Shown piece by piece: positions 33,495-45,033 of a DNA stretch of 64,000 nt. The DNA lies in assembly GCA_030762935.1 (NCBI GenBank), contig CM060886.1, positions 30,854,509 to 30,918,508 on the forward strand. The letters run 5' to 3'. The stretch comes from Hymenopus coronatus. Lineage: Eukaryota; Arthropoda; Insecta; Mantodea; Hymenopodidae. Position numbers and translations under genes: made by a program. Under the pieces are notes generated by a model. The model was not told the DNA's origin, searched no databases, and worked only from the letters and a program-made list of their open reading frames with translations. Every line of letters starts with the position of its first letter. Position 1 is the stretch's first letter.

Positions 33495-34009
33495 ACTCTG
33501 ATGTGGTCCCTTCACACAACTTTCTCTAGCTGTTCCAAATACAAACTATTCCAACAAAAGATTAAAGAGTAATCTTTTATCTGAAGCATGCTAATCATGA
33601 ATTAGCAGAATTGATCTTATTATTTGCTTTATTGTAAGTAGAACGGAAATAAGGGAATACATTATGCTAAAGCGATAGTCAAATCTTTTAAAAGCTGGTC
33701 GCCACGTGAAAAAATTGCGGTCCGGTTCATCTTGCATGGTCCCGTTTGAGAAAAGTTTAAGACTGAAACCAATAACAAGAAATATCTCAAAAGTCATCAA
33801 CTCTACATAAATTAATGAGATCTCAATTTTTTGAGTATTAAGTTTTCGGTTATCTCTTACGGTTTAACCGTTATGGAAAACTCTGCAAAATTAATCCAGA
33901 ATAAAGAGGTCTTCAGAAGCTATGAATCTTCATGACGCATCCTTAGAAAATATAAACATAAATACCAAGTTTGGTTTTCAATGGTCTTTTCATTATTGAG
34001 TTATACAGT

Positions 34010-34049
<40 letters not shown>

Positions 34050-34171
34050 ACACACATGTATCTCAAAACATATTCCCGTGAAATTTCGACATCGAATTTT
34101 TTGATGGAATACATTACCTTCTCTAGCTACTATGTACATTATATGTACATACATGCTACAGAAAGTAAAAA
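33495..34171 (-). mobile_element. Family H copy, TAGC-end subtype
   Basis: Hairpin end 'ctgatgtggtcccttcacac', then CTTTCTCTAGCTGTTCC; other end 'tacatgctacagaaagtaaa'. Both ends therefore have the TAGC variant. A pure (CA)n tract lies at 34011-34044. A piece of the middle (the 'aatcgttagagccattttt' region) is deleted. Confidence 0.82.
34011..34044. repeat. (CA)n microsatellite within family H
   Basis: About 34 bp of CA at the conserved GT/CA site, followed by a second short CA run at 34045-34056. Confidence 0.96.
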
Positions 34172-35421
34172 ACATTGTATTCTGGTCATCCTAAAATAAG
34201 CACTCTAGCCACATAAGATTGATGAAACATCTGGTAGACATTCCTATCACCCCATGGCATAATAGAAACCTGTCGCACTCCTTGTTGAAGAGCAGTATAA
34301 TGCAACATAGATATTTATTAATCCAGCTATAATAACGGAAGTAGTAGTATGTTTCCCAAGCTTATCATCATCATGAGTATTAAGTTTCATCTAAAATCGT
34401 ATGACCATACTATTTGCGGATAGAAGATAAAGACTCAGAATTTAGAAGTTAAGACGCGTGAGGCAAGTTTTATTAGTTTATTTCATCACAAACATATTTT
34501 CAAGTCGAAATTCCCTTTATTCATTACAAAACAAAGAGAGAAACAAACAAAATGTTAAGGGAACGTAATGTCTCCTCATAATGACCACAAAAACCCATTG
34601 TTAATGTTGCAAAACCAAAAATGCTGCTTGGCACATAATATACATATTCTAATGAGAGAGAAGGGCCAAATTCATTTACACAACTTAGCTAAATCTGGTT
34701 GGTTTTGGAGCTGAATGCCGGCTCCGCAATGAGACGAGATCTGTGTTTTGTTTTAGTATCTGCATAAGCTGAGAGTTCTGATTCGCAAAATAAGTAGTTG
34801 CGAACGAAAAAAGGATGGTTTTAACCCTCTTAAATTTGTCTTTTAATTTAATCTAGAATTCAGATTAGTGATCTCTTATTTGAAAAAGAATCTTTTATGA
34901 CAGAACCTGATGCCACACCAATCAAACATTCATGCTGCGGCGTTAGCACAGAATGGACAACTCAAAAGTTTTCTTTTGTTTCGTGATGGAGTTCTTCCGG
35001 AAAATAACTACTGAAACCATTAAGAAATTCTAGTTGGTAAACTTGTTCTTTTCATGCATATTGGCCTTCAAGCGTGAGCAAATTGGTCAACAGGGCAGAG
35101 AAAATGACGTAAACAAAAACCAAAAACACACCACAATCGCACATGCTCCAGGCGATCCGTAGCACCACAAAGCACCAAAGCACTTTAGCGAGCGTAGCCA
35201 TACGGACAGACGAGGTGAACTTGAAACGTATTTAAGATATCCACTATTTCTAAATCTAACACTTCTATAAATTCTTTTACCATCTGGAAGCTGTCAGTAT
35301 TGCCATTATTCATGATTCTGCCAAAAATCTGATTTATTTTTTGAACCCTTGCACTTTACTTTGTTGATGCTCTTCCTTGAAGTGAGAGTTTAAAAGTACT
35401 GTTTTCATTAAAAATGTAACC
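34172..35421. other. No gene recognised
   Basis: No open frame of note and no known repeat family. It may include untranslated or terminal parts of the hAT relic that follows, but no terminal repeat was seen. Confidence 0.45.
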
Positions 35422-35760
35422 TTAATATGTAAGTTTTATTAGGCAGTGTTCGTCACATAACCTGTCTCCCAAAGGAAAGACATTTCCAGTCGGTAAGGTT
35501 CTGACTTCAGCCCTCACTTCAAAGAACCGAATCAAACTTTTACCTCGAGAGAGCATATTTCTGGGTGAAAACTCCCATGCCAGCATACAAAACATTAAAT
35601 AGCTCGGCATTGTTATGTACGTTTTTAACGAAATTAGTTAGTTTCAAGCTTTCGTCAAGAATCCCCTTTACGGAAGTTGACTTCTTCACAGCATGGGTTT
35701 CTGATCTAAGATGTAGTGGCTTCCGCTGCACTCCGCTTTTGGTTTATTCTGAGATAGCAC
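35422..35760 (-). pseudogene. hAT transposase relic (GTF2IRD2/ZBED5-like middle region)
   Basis: Two overlapping minus-strand frames give one protein fragment after a single frame change. 35540-35731 reads ...ILDESLKLTNFVKNVHNNAE..., and 35422-35610 continues from LSRGKSLIRFFEVRAEVRTL. This parallels HREAL...VVKMVNYKKSR...EERWLSRGRVLNRFLELK of the hAT at 17613-19509. The switch lies at the codons for ALSR, near 35550. The N- and C-terminal domains are gone. The divergence from the 17403 hAT shows a separate, older lineage. Confidence 0.68.
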
Positions 35761-36920
35761 CAGATGTCGTTCTAATCGTGGTCAGGCACACATCGACACA
35801 ATTAATTCATGAAATCCACTTGCTGTGAAAATTGTCATGTATTCGGTAAATATTTGCAGAGAAAATCCTCAAAGACTCCAAGAATAGTAGCGCACAAAAA
35901 CGATTCAAACTTCCAACACATCTACATTATTGATTCATATATTTAGCGAATTTTATCCATGAAAGTAAAGTAGGTTTCGTGTTATCTGGTAGTCTCTGAT
36001 GCTTCATGCAATAATGACATTTGACAAAGGAATCGTGGCTTTTCCATCCAGTATACTTTAAACTATATCCTTTGCACAAGGTTTGATAACGTTTTCAGCG
36101 ATGGTATGGACTTCGCAGGCTTGATCAATTTGGTAATTTGCCAAGTACTATGGCATCAAAGACTTTTCGTTAATTACTTTTGAGTGAGAGGTTTTTTGAT
36201 ATTCTAATATTACAGTTTAATCCTTTTTAATGTAATATATGATCAGTATTATAATTTACAAAAATTAATTGATCTTCCTTCCTGTTTAATGTAATATATG
36301 ATCAGTAATTATAATTTACAAAAATTCATTGGTCTTCCTTCCTTCCGAAATAATCAATTGGTTTGCTTTGCATTTTAGATGGAAATCCTAAAAGTATAGT
36401 GCACTTTTACTGTGAACATTATAACGTTTGGCAACACTTTACTCCAAATTAGGATTTGGGGTTTGTTGTCGCTGGTCTCAACGAACTCAATGTCTAAGTA
36501 GAAATCGTGGTATTTCCTTTATATTATTCTTTTTCTTGTGCTACTGATTTTCAAAAAGATAACATGAGACCAATAAGCGCTTCACAATGTTCTGATCATG
36601 TCATGAAACTAAATAATAAATCTATCCTAAAACGATAAAAAAAGACTCCGTATTTGAACACACCTCTTACCCTCTTTCGCAGCTACTGGAGTTATTGTGA
36701 TATAATTTTGAGGATGTATTAATTAATCACTGCTTCCGGTCTTTATCCACCAATTAATTGCATGAAATCTGATGATATTAAATTGATATTATTTTTCAAT
36801 TTAATGACGCACCAAAACAATTCGTAAATAAAACAACTGCTCTGGTGATATTCTACCCTGAAAACCGACTAACTGTAATAGACTAGAGAGGAGAATTAAC
36901 GAGAGGTTTTAAATGATGAT
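35761..36920. other. No gene recognised; one tandem duplication
   Basis: AT-rich. It contains the 60-bp direct duplication at 36224-36343 and no domain-bearing frame. Confidence 0.5.
36224..36343. repeat. Tandem duplication, about 60 bp x 2
   Basis: Both units read 'tttaatgtaatatatgatca', 'ataatttacaaaaatt' and 'cttccttcc'. They differ by only a few bases, so the duplication is recent. Confidence 0.9.
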
Positions 36921-36921
36921 C

Positions 36922-37060
36922 CCGGTGGCCGCGCTCGCTAAAGTGTCTCGCTTTGGCCCTTCGTGGTACACAGGATCGTGGGTTCGAGTTCCGCCTTGGG
37001 CATGGGTGTTTCTATGTTTGTAAATGTGTCTATGTTTGTATATGTAAAAAGGAAAACGTT
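36922..37060 (+). mobile_element. tRNA-derived SINE head, different family
   Basis: 'ggtggccgcgctcgctaaag' resembles an A-box arm, and GTGGGTTCGAGTTCCGCC is a good B box. A short T/G-rich body with the repeated 'ctatgtttgta' follows. No TSD assigned. Confidence 0.5.
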
Positions 37061-38025
37061 AAGAATAATAAGGTCTACTAAGGAAACAGGAAAAAATGGA
37101 GAAAAAAGGAATACAGCGCCGGAGTCCTGACAAGCCTCCGGAACTGTATTTTATATAAAAAAAATGTAAAGAAACCACGCGTGCAATTTGTGTTTTGTAA
37201 CTGTTTCGCTGCATGCTTAGAGCTTCCGACCGCCTCTATGTACGGTATTTTCCAAAATATGATAGTCGTCAAACCACATCGCTCCCTCCCGCTACTGATC
37301 ATGACCATTAGCAAACAATAGGCGACCCTCTACTATGAGCAAGAGGCCACATAGTAAAATCTCTCGACTCTATAGACAGTTCAGTTTCGCGTTTCGTATC
37401 GGTATGTATCTAAACCAGTGAGTTACTGCACAACGTGTTAAGAAACCAGTAAGAGGAGGACTAGGCAACTGCGAGGGTTGGTTTCCAGCCGCACACGTCG
37501 TAATCCCAAGCTTTGGAGTCCCGCCGCCTTTGGCAGAGGAGTGGGGCAGGGTTATCATGTTTTGAAAATGCTGTACATATCTCTGAGAAGTGTCGATGGG
37601 CAAAGGTTCACAACGAAAAAAAGACTCAAAATGGTTTACGTCTTGCAGCAACGTATGACTTCCATTGAAAATCCAATATTATACAGGTTGGAGAGTAGCC
37701 TGTTATCATCCTTGCACATGATGACTCTTTATGATGAATACAACGAAAAATCATTAGGTAGTTTTGCTGTTTTTAAAGTAGCTTTTGAGGAAAAACCGAA
37801 AATTACATGGTATTAAATTAAGCTTTTAGGAAACTTATCATACTTTTTACAATATTGTTTGGAGAAGATTACAAAATAAACGTTTTCTGCATTTTAAATA
37901 CATTTTGAATGAAAACAATTCGCAGTCTTACTACTATTATAAGCATCCGACATTTTATCAGTTGACACAACATGACATCACTGTAAGATAGATAAAATGC
38001 ACTTCAGCTATTTGTTTATTGCGCT
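37061..38025. other. No gene recognised
   Basis: The frames at 37370-37651 (minus, 93 codons) and 37478-37816 (plus, 112 codons) overlap antiparallel and neither shows a domain. The higher GC of 37440-37560 could be an exon or an inserted block; I cannot say. Confidence 0.4.
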
Positions 38026-38420
38026 TATGGTTTGTTTTCCAAACAGCGTATCATCAGTTATAAAAAGGCTCATTTAACTAATGCCGAATATCTTGAAGTG
38101 CTACTCATTTACGGCGAAACACATCGTAATGCGGCAAATATGGCAAGAACTTGTCGAGAAGGATTTGTAAATAGTCGAGCACCATTTCATAGGATATTGT
38201 TTTTTCATCTCATAAAGAGTTCTAGATACAAGAAGCAGATCTCCTCGTGCTGAAGGAAGTGGTCAAAGAAATGTTGCACAAGAAGAAGAAGTAAAAAAGA
38301 AATAGCATCCCTCGTTTGGTAGAAGAAGATGCTGAAGTAGTAGTCGTGGTATAAATTGCATTATCGCGATATCCCACTGGACTGTTTTGAGAAGATTAAA
38401 AGAAGTTATTTTCGATTTCC
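38026..38420 (+). pseudogene. DUF4817-like transposase N-terminal relic
   Basis: The frame 38032-38253 contains LTNAEYLEVLLIYGETHRNA followed by TCREGFVNSRAPFHRI. This matches the DUF4817 helix-turn-helix domain found at the N-terminus of many arthropod transposases (T-x-E-Y...YGE...RNA...F-x-x-R-x-P). Downstream, in other frames, SPRAEGSGQRNVAQEEEV and LVEEDAE fit the following linker and second helix-turn-helix of the same proteins. The DDE catalytic part is missing. A splice-acceptor-like 'ttccaaacag' precedes the domain. Likely a truncated, frameshifted transposon gene. Confidence 0.55.
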
Positions 38421-38594
38421 TGTTTCTATCTTGCTTTAATCAGTTCACATAGTTTTATAATTTACGTGTAGAGGAAGCATAATGGTATAACTTAGGTTTC
38501 CCAAACTTGTATTTACCTTTATAAATAACGGTTCCTATTAATATTTGCATAGTATTGTAAATGCTTCTTCAATTCCATATGCCGTATGATAATA

Positions 38595-38915
38595 TTTATA
38601 TTATGGACATAGTAGCTAGAAAAAATTGTATTCCCCCCAAAAATTTGATACCGACATTTCACCAAAAATGCATATTTTGAGGACTTCTGGATAAAAAAAA
38701 AAAAACATTATTATAATCGTCCGTGTGTGTGTGTGTGTGTGTCCATAAATACCGAACTTGCTATTTAAATTTAGTATTTTTCCAGGGTGCGTAGAGAAGA
38801 TTTTCAGGAATATCCCATCCCAAAGTACCCTTTACAGCCCTTAAAATCCTCTTCATTCTGTATGGCCTTTGTATAACCGGTAAACCTAAGAGATAGGCAA
38901 AAAATCTTCTGTCGT
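38595..38915 (+). mobile_element. Family H copy, internally deleted
   Basis: Left end 'tatggacatagtagctagaa' (TAGC subtype), GT tract at 38723-38742, then a jump from 'caaagtaccctttacagccc' to near 'cctaagagataggcaaaaaa'. Confidence 0.7.
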
Positions 38916-39363
38916 ACAATCACATGACTTTCTTTACATCTTATCGCCCTCCATGGTGTAATGGTTACCATGCTAACTTCATATAACCAAGGTCACGGGT
39001 TCAAACCCGGCGGAGGACGATGGATTTTTTTCGGGTGTAAAAATCCTTAGCATGGCTTCCTTCGGAAGGGAAGTAAAGCCGTTAGTCCCGTGTCGTAGAT
39101 TTATGGCACGTAAAAGAACCTCAAGGCTGAAAAAGAGGCCTTTGAGCAAAATTAAGTGCTCTTTCACGCCCAATATTGAATGGGACGCTGAGAGCCACAG
39201 CAGTTAAAGAGCGTCCATAAATAACACTACATTTCATTTCTTTCTCTACATCTCTGTAACAAATTACTGTTACAAAGCTTATTCTTCTATGTACACCATG
39301 CTAATCGAGATAACCATTAGCAGAAATTGTCCTCATTACTTGGTCCCTTGTAAGTAGAAGGGA
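38916..39363 (-). mobile_element. Family H right-end piece split by SINE-A
   Basis: 'caatcacatgactttcttta' plus 'catct' is interrupted by the SINE and resumes as 'tttctctacatctctgtaac' through 'cttgtaagtagaagggaaaa'. Confidence 0.8.
38942..39240 (+). mobile_element. SINE-A, full length, nested in family H
   Basis: Complete copy with A box GTGGTGTAATGGTTACC (after 'ccctccat') and B box CGGGTTCAAACCCGG. TSD TTTCTTTACATCT / TTTCTCTACATCT (one mismatch) at 38929-38941 and 39241-39253, lying in the H right-end inverted repeat. Confidence 0.93.
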
Positions 39364-40208
39364 AAATATCTAATCTGTTCCATTCACATGATATTCTATG
39401 ACTGTTTGTTAAGCAAACCTTTTATTCAAAAGATTAATCTGTTATATATACCATGCTAATTAAGATAAACATAAGCAGAATTAGTCTTACCATTAGTTCC
39501 TTGTAAGCAGGAGAGAAACAAAGTGCACAGGCTAAAGCAACAGTCTCGTCCTTTAAAAGTCGGTCGCTATGTGAAACAATTGAGATTCCGATCTCTTTGC
39601 TTTCCAGGAGTAAACAAACGGGAAACGAGAAGAGAGATGACTTCCCCTTTGAGAAGAGTTTAAGTGGCTAAAATTGAAACTAATAATCCGGAGTATTTCG
39701 AAAATGGTTAACTGTACAAAAATAAATGTATATAACATAAATGGTGTGTTTTAATGAGATCTACATTTTTTCTGTATTACATTTTTGTGTATCTCTTACG
39801 ATTTGTCAGTTATACAAAGTTCATCCAGAATGAAGAGGTCTTCAGAGGCTATCTCCAGAATATCCAAGATGAATATTTCGTTTGTCATAAAAATATCTTA
39901 AACATAGACATTTTAATCAAAATTGTTAGAGCTATTTTTGAGAAAATCAAAGTAGTTGGGGGTGGGGGATTTTCTTGGAAATCTTCGTGTCGCATCCTTG
40001 AAAGGCACCAAACTTAAACACCAACGATCTTTTTGTTTTTGAGCTATTCTGCTCACAGACACACACACACGGACATTTTTCTAAAAATGTTTTTTTGGAT
40101 TCAGGGAGTCCCAAAACATATATTTCCCGTGAAATCTCGGTATCGATTTTTTGGGTACAATGCCTTCTGTATACGCTATGTACATAGTACGTGCAGAGAA
40201 AATAATAG
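39364..40208 (-). mobile_element. Family H copy
   Basis: Starts 'aaaatatctaatctgttcca' and continues with 'ttcacatgatattctatga' (right inverted repeat damaged). Ends 'gtacatagtacgtgcagaga' and 'aaataat'. The (CA) tract is short. Confidence 0.82.
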
Positions 40209-40383
40209 ATAGATAAATAAATAAATAAAATGGAAATGACTATGAACTGAATATTTGGCTCATCTATTCTGTATAGTGTACTTGGAAACACCGTTGCATT
40301 ATGAGAAGTCAAAACAAAATAAATTTACACATAAAAGTGAGAAAGTAGAGTGAATGGAAGAAAATATGGAAGTCGCGATTGCA

Positions 40384-41264
40384 TTAAAAAAATCTGATGT
40401 GTTCTATTCACATAACTTTCTCTACATCTCTATGATAAAGACTTGTTAAAATGCCTATTCTTCTCTTTAATTAATGGTAATTGAGAAAAAAAATAGTAAA
40501 AAGGATATTATCTTCCTTGTAAGTAGAAAGGGAATAAGACAGTACCATAGGCTAAATCTTTTAAAAGCTGGTTGCGATGTAATTGAAGTACCTTTGTTTG
40601 TATGAACAGGAGTTGACAAATTCCCATATGAGAAAAGTATAAGTATTTTAAAGCTGAAACTAATAACAAGGAATATAAAACAAAACAAAAAAACAAAAAA
40701 CAAAAAAAAAACTGTCAACTTAACGACAAAAATGTATGTAACATAAATTGTGTGTTTTAAAAAGCTCTACATTTTTTGTGTGACAAGTTTTTGTCTATCA
40801 CTTATGGTTTATCAGTTATGCAAAATCCGCAAACTTCATTTAGAATAAACATTTCTTCAGAGGCTATTCCCAGAAAATTGAAGATATACATTTTGTCATG
40901 TAAATAGCTTAAATATGAGAGATTTTAATCAAAATTATTAGAGCCATTATTGAGAATATCAACATTTTCTAAATTTTATCCATGAAAGTAGTTGGAGTGG
41001 GGAGTTTTCTTGTGTCGCATCTTTGAAAGATACTAAACTTAAATACCAAGTTTGGTTTCTAACGGTCTTTTCGTTTTTGTGCTATGATGCCCACAGATAC
41101 ACACTCATTAACACAGACAGATTCGGAAATTTTACTTTTTTTGGGATTCAGGGGGTCTCAAAACATGTATTATTAGTGAAATTCGGTATCGAGATTTTGG
41201 GTGCAATACAATGCCTTTTCTGTACATTATGTTTATAGTACATATTGTTTATAGGGAAAGTAAT
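40384..41264 (-). mobile_element. Family H copy
   Basis: Hairpin end 'aatctgatgtgttctattca' followed by CATAACTTTCTCTACATC. A-rich expansion at 40676-40712. The left end is decayed ('catattgtttatagggaaag'). Confidence 0.83.
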
Positions 41265-42531
41265 ATGTCCCATAATCGGAGATTCAGGAAATACAGGAGA
41301 CTTGGAAAATTGTAATCGTAAAATGGAAGCAGTAGGCAGAATATGCGAGGCTTTCGCACCATCAATACGACTGCATTAGCCCTTGCCAGTACAAACGTGT
41401 TCCCCCAGGTGTCGCTTCAGGTGGTCATGCAAAAGGCTACTTGTAACTGCGGCGGGCAGACCTTGCATCCTGTTCCAAAATCACCCTCCGGTGTTCCCAG
41501 TTTTCCAGACAAACAGCTCTGTTCACCAAGATTTCAATGTAGTTATTATAATTACCTTTGCTCTAGATGGGGAACGAGCAGTGAAATTTACCTAATTTAC
41601 TTTGGTGTTAAGGCAAAGACTGTGATTGGATTATTGCATCCTTGTTGAACAGAAAACATCACCTTGTAACAAATTGATCAGGTAATTACAATACCTACAT
41701 ATTAATGTGGTCTGAAATAAACCTAAGTAATCCATAAGGTTCTTCCTTTTTTATTTCCTCTATATAGTACATAGGTAGAGAAGGTATTGCACTCCACCCA
41801 AAAATTTGATACCAATGTTTTCACTTTCATTTTATCAAAGTCGATGTATTTTTGTATTTTTCATTTTAAAGACGTTTAATGCTGAAAGTAACGTTTCATA
41901 CTATGACTTTTTATACATTAAGTATTGGCAGTACTGCTACATCAACCGGTGACATAACTGTGTTTGTAAAATTAAGAAGTACTATGTTTATATCACTGAT
42001 GGTTTTTATACTTTATAGGGTTCAATGTTGGAGAATGTTCCAATTTACAATTCTTTTGAGTATTCTATGAGACTGGGTAGCTGTGGATTATCTTAAAAAA
42101 AGGTTAGTACTTGGCAATGATCTTATCATTTGTAGTAGAACTACAAATCATTTGCAGCAGACAATGTACTTGGAAAACTTTGGATTTGGTGAGAAAGTAT
42201 AGTAAATATTTATTCACAACAATGTGTCAAATATTAGGAAGAACATTTGATTTATGAAAGATGATTCTGTTGAGGTAAAGATGTGGATTGGATTGTCCTC
42301 CTTAACCGATCAGTGGACCGAGGAATTGTACATAAAAATATGCTTTCATCGAAGGATCATATTCAAGAATGTCTTACATAAGTTTGCAGTTCGAAAGATT
42401 TATATTAAAGTAAGGTTAATTTTAGTTTGCATATTCTATATTTTGAGATTTTGGGTGAAAGCTGCACCATTGTATTTATTTTTACAAATAACTGCATATT
42501 TTGACATTTTTCGCATTTTTATTTACCACGT
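41265..42531. other. No gene recognised; H fragment and a GC-richer patch
   Basis: 41750-41830 is a plus-oriented H left-end fragment ('gtacataggtagagaaggta'). 41340-41580 is relatively GC-rich and holds overlapping frames of 70-101 codons without a recognisable domain. The 96-codon frame at 42254-42544 has none either. Confidence 0.4.
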
Positions 42532-42804
42532 TCAATGTACATAACAGGTAGAGAGTGAACTATATTGAAGATCTTCGTTGGTTTGAAAGTGCTGCCTTCC
42601 TAGCCACGTCTTCAGTTCAGGGAAAAGGTGAAAGTCGTTAGATGTCAGGTCAGGACTGTACGGCAGATGATCGAAAATGTTCCATTGAAATTGTTCAAGG
42701 AGCCGATGGGCTGTGCCAGCAGTGTGTGGACGAGCGTTGTCATGGATCAACACAATTCCTGAAGTCAGCATTCCTCTTCGTTTGTTTTGAATGGCTCTCC
42801 GCAA
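42532..42804 (-). pseudogene. mariner-family transposase C-terminal fragment
   Basis: This enzyme class moves DNA by cut-and-paste in the nucleus with a D,D34D triad. The fragment reads LRRAIQNKRRGMLTSG, then VLIHDNARPHTAGTAHRLL (second catalytic Asp), then HLPYSPDLTSNDFHLFPELK (third Asp). The spacing between the two Asp residues is 34, diagnostic for mariner. It ends after KTWLGRQHFQTNEDLQ in unrelated residues. The N-terminal DNA-binding domain and first Asp are missing, so it cannot act. No terminal inverted repeats were seen; the region abuts a 'gtacataacaggtagagagt' H-like end. Confidence 0.9.
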
Positions 42805-42999
42805 ATGTAATATAAGAAGATCTTCAAAACACCGTCAATGTTCATTTGAAATCATTGGCAGCAACATTTTTCGATGCGGATGTTGCAAAGCTTGTGCACA
42901 GTTACGATAAATGTCTCAATCTTTTTGGTGATTATGTTGAAAAGTAACCATAAGTGTACAAAACCTTTAGTAATAAAATAATTGTTTTCTATGAACTTG

Positions 43000-43918
43000 T
43001 ATGTCGAGATTTCACCGCAAATATATGTTTTGAGGTCCACGGAGTTTTATATAAAGATCCGTGTGTGTTTGTGTGTATGTGTGTGTGAATACCATAACTA
43101 AAAAACGAAAAATCCGTTAAATACCAACCTTGGTGTTTAAGTTCATCAGTTTTCAAGGATACAAAGATTTTGAAGGAAATCCCCCAAAAATGGAAATGGA
43201 ATTTTATTTATGGATGCTATTTAACAGCTGTGTTTCTCAGCGCCCCCTTCTATACCAGGTGTGAAAGATCGCTTAATTTTGCTCAGAGACCTCTTTATCA
43301 GGCCTGAGTTTTTTTTTACGTGCCGTAAATCTGAACATCCCCCCACCCCAAACTACTCTTTATGTAGAAAACTTTTATTTTCTCAAAAATGGCTGTAACG
43401 ATTTTGATTAAAATATGTTTATGATATTTTCATCGCAAATTAATGTACTACTTGAATTTTTTGAGAACAGCCTTTGTGGTGCTCTTCTCCTGAATGACTT
43501 TTGCTTAACTGCTAAAATGTGAATGACAGAAAAAACCTACTACCCAAAACATTTAGATTTCGTTAAAACACAACTTATGATGTATATATTTTTTGAGTTA
43601 ACCATTTCCGAGATATTCCTAGTCATTAGTTTTAAACTGTCTAATGTTTAGACTTTCTCAAATGAGAAGTCGTCCTTTAATTTTTTTAAACTGACCATTC
43701 AAAGAGAAGAGAATTTCCATTGCATCAAATAGCGACCACATTTTAAAATAATTGATTTTCGCTTTATCCTAGTGTATTCCCTAATTTCTCTTTTACTGGA
43801 ACTCAGCAAAAAGGTTGATCTCGATTAGCATGAAGTACAGAGTAGTATAAGCTTTTGTATGAATAGTTAGTTGCAGAATAAATATAGAAAAGCATGTGAA
43901 TATAACGCAATAGATTTT
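43000..43918 (+). mobile_element. Decayed family H copy with SINE-A fragment
   Basis: From 'tcgagatttcaccgcaaata' through a short (GT) tract (43064-43086) and 'atggctgtaacgattttgat' to 'aagcatgtgaatataacgca'. The left end is gone. Interrupted at 43192-43331. Confidence 0.75.
43192..43331 (-). mobile_element. SINE-A 3' fragment nested in family H
   Basis: Antisense SINE-A tail and central body ('ctatttaacagctgtgtttc', 'gctcagagacctctttatca', 'ttacgtgccgtaaatct'); the tRNA head is absent. Flanks 'atccccc' / 'atcccccc' may be remnants of a short TSD. Confidence 0.75.
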
Positions 43919-43924
43919 TCGTAG

Positions 43925-45033
43925 AAATTTGGAACAGAAGAAATTTAAGTGCTAAATGGGTCGACGGTCCTGAGGAAAGATTGGTTCACTTCTTGGTTTT
44001 ATAATTTTGTTTGTTATTTAATTTATATATTAAAATGTTGAAGTCAGTTTAAAAGTTTAAAAAAAAACTATTTGAATATGGATTCACAGCATCTGAAATT
44101 TTAAAAAGGACGATAATATAATTTTGCTCTTTAGGTAGTCTTTTCAACAGAAGACGGCTAACGATATTCTACATGGTTTCTTAGAAATAGCTTGGGGCTA
44201 ATGGTGTCAGAGCACTGTGCTCGTTTAGTGACCTACAATTAGGGTTGCCATATGTCGCGAATTTCGCGGACAATCGGCGATTTTATGATAGAAGACGAAT
44301 GTCCTAGGCAAAGAGATAAAAGTCCGCGAAAGCAGTGAGTGCTAAAAAAATGTTTTTATTATTAACCTGAGTTTTGCCACGAAACGCCGTTCAAGTATTT
44401 CGCCATTTTTTTTAATGCGTAGCTTAACACCCTTTAATCTGTTCACCTTCTTTACAATAGAAGTTTCCTGACGAACACCATCGATATATCGCTTTAAAAT
44501 GTCATTTAGACATGGGTGCTAAAAATGTTTTATTATTAACTTGAGTTTTACCGTCAAACGCCGTTCAAGTATTTCATTATTTCCTTTTTACGTCCTTTAG
44601 CCTGATTGGTCTAATCGGACGACATATTTCACCATTCCTTACAATAGAAGTTTCCAGATGACTACACCGTGGCTGACGAACACAATCGATATATCGCGAT
44701 CTCGCGCTAAAAGTGACAACGAAAGAAATACTATAATCGATTCTCTGTGATTTTGCTATTTCCGGTTTCTTTATTTCTAGTGGAGGGTGATTCTGAACTT
44801 GAACCCGGTCCACAGTTACTGCTGACATCATTACGTGGAATTTTAAAATAAAATCTTATCGAAACGAAAAGCTGACTTCCGAGAAAAATACATATCAATT
44901 TCAAAGCATTAAACGTGGAAGAAATGACTATGAGGCTTTTTGTTAAGTATATGGGTAAGTAAAATACATACATTAAAAGGTAAATAGTATTTTCATATTC
45001 TTTGAAATTAAGGTTATACTTAAGTAAGACAAG
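43925..45033. other. Possible left part of an insect hAT element
   Basis: No domain-bearing frame. 'tagggttgccatatgtcgcg' at about 44241 resembles a hAT terminal sequence. A diverged ~170-bp direct duplication follows at 44338-44700. A hAT-type zinc-finger exon lies beyond the next H copy. Linking these is inference. Confidence 0.4.
44338..44700. repeat. Diverged direct duplication, about 170 bp x 2
   Basis: Units at 44338-44495 and 44516-44700 share 'gtgctaaaaa', 'tttattattaac.tgagtttt', 'aaacgccgttcaagtatttc', 'ttacaatagaagtttcc' and 'gacgaacac.atcgatatat'. The second unit carries extra sequence. Confidence 0.85.

Noticed and set aside
37370..37816. Antiparallel frames of 93 and 112 codons as genes
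   Set aside because: They overlap on opposite strands with no domain and no splice or start context that favours either.
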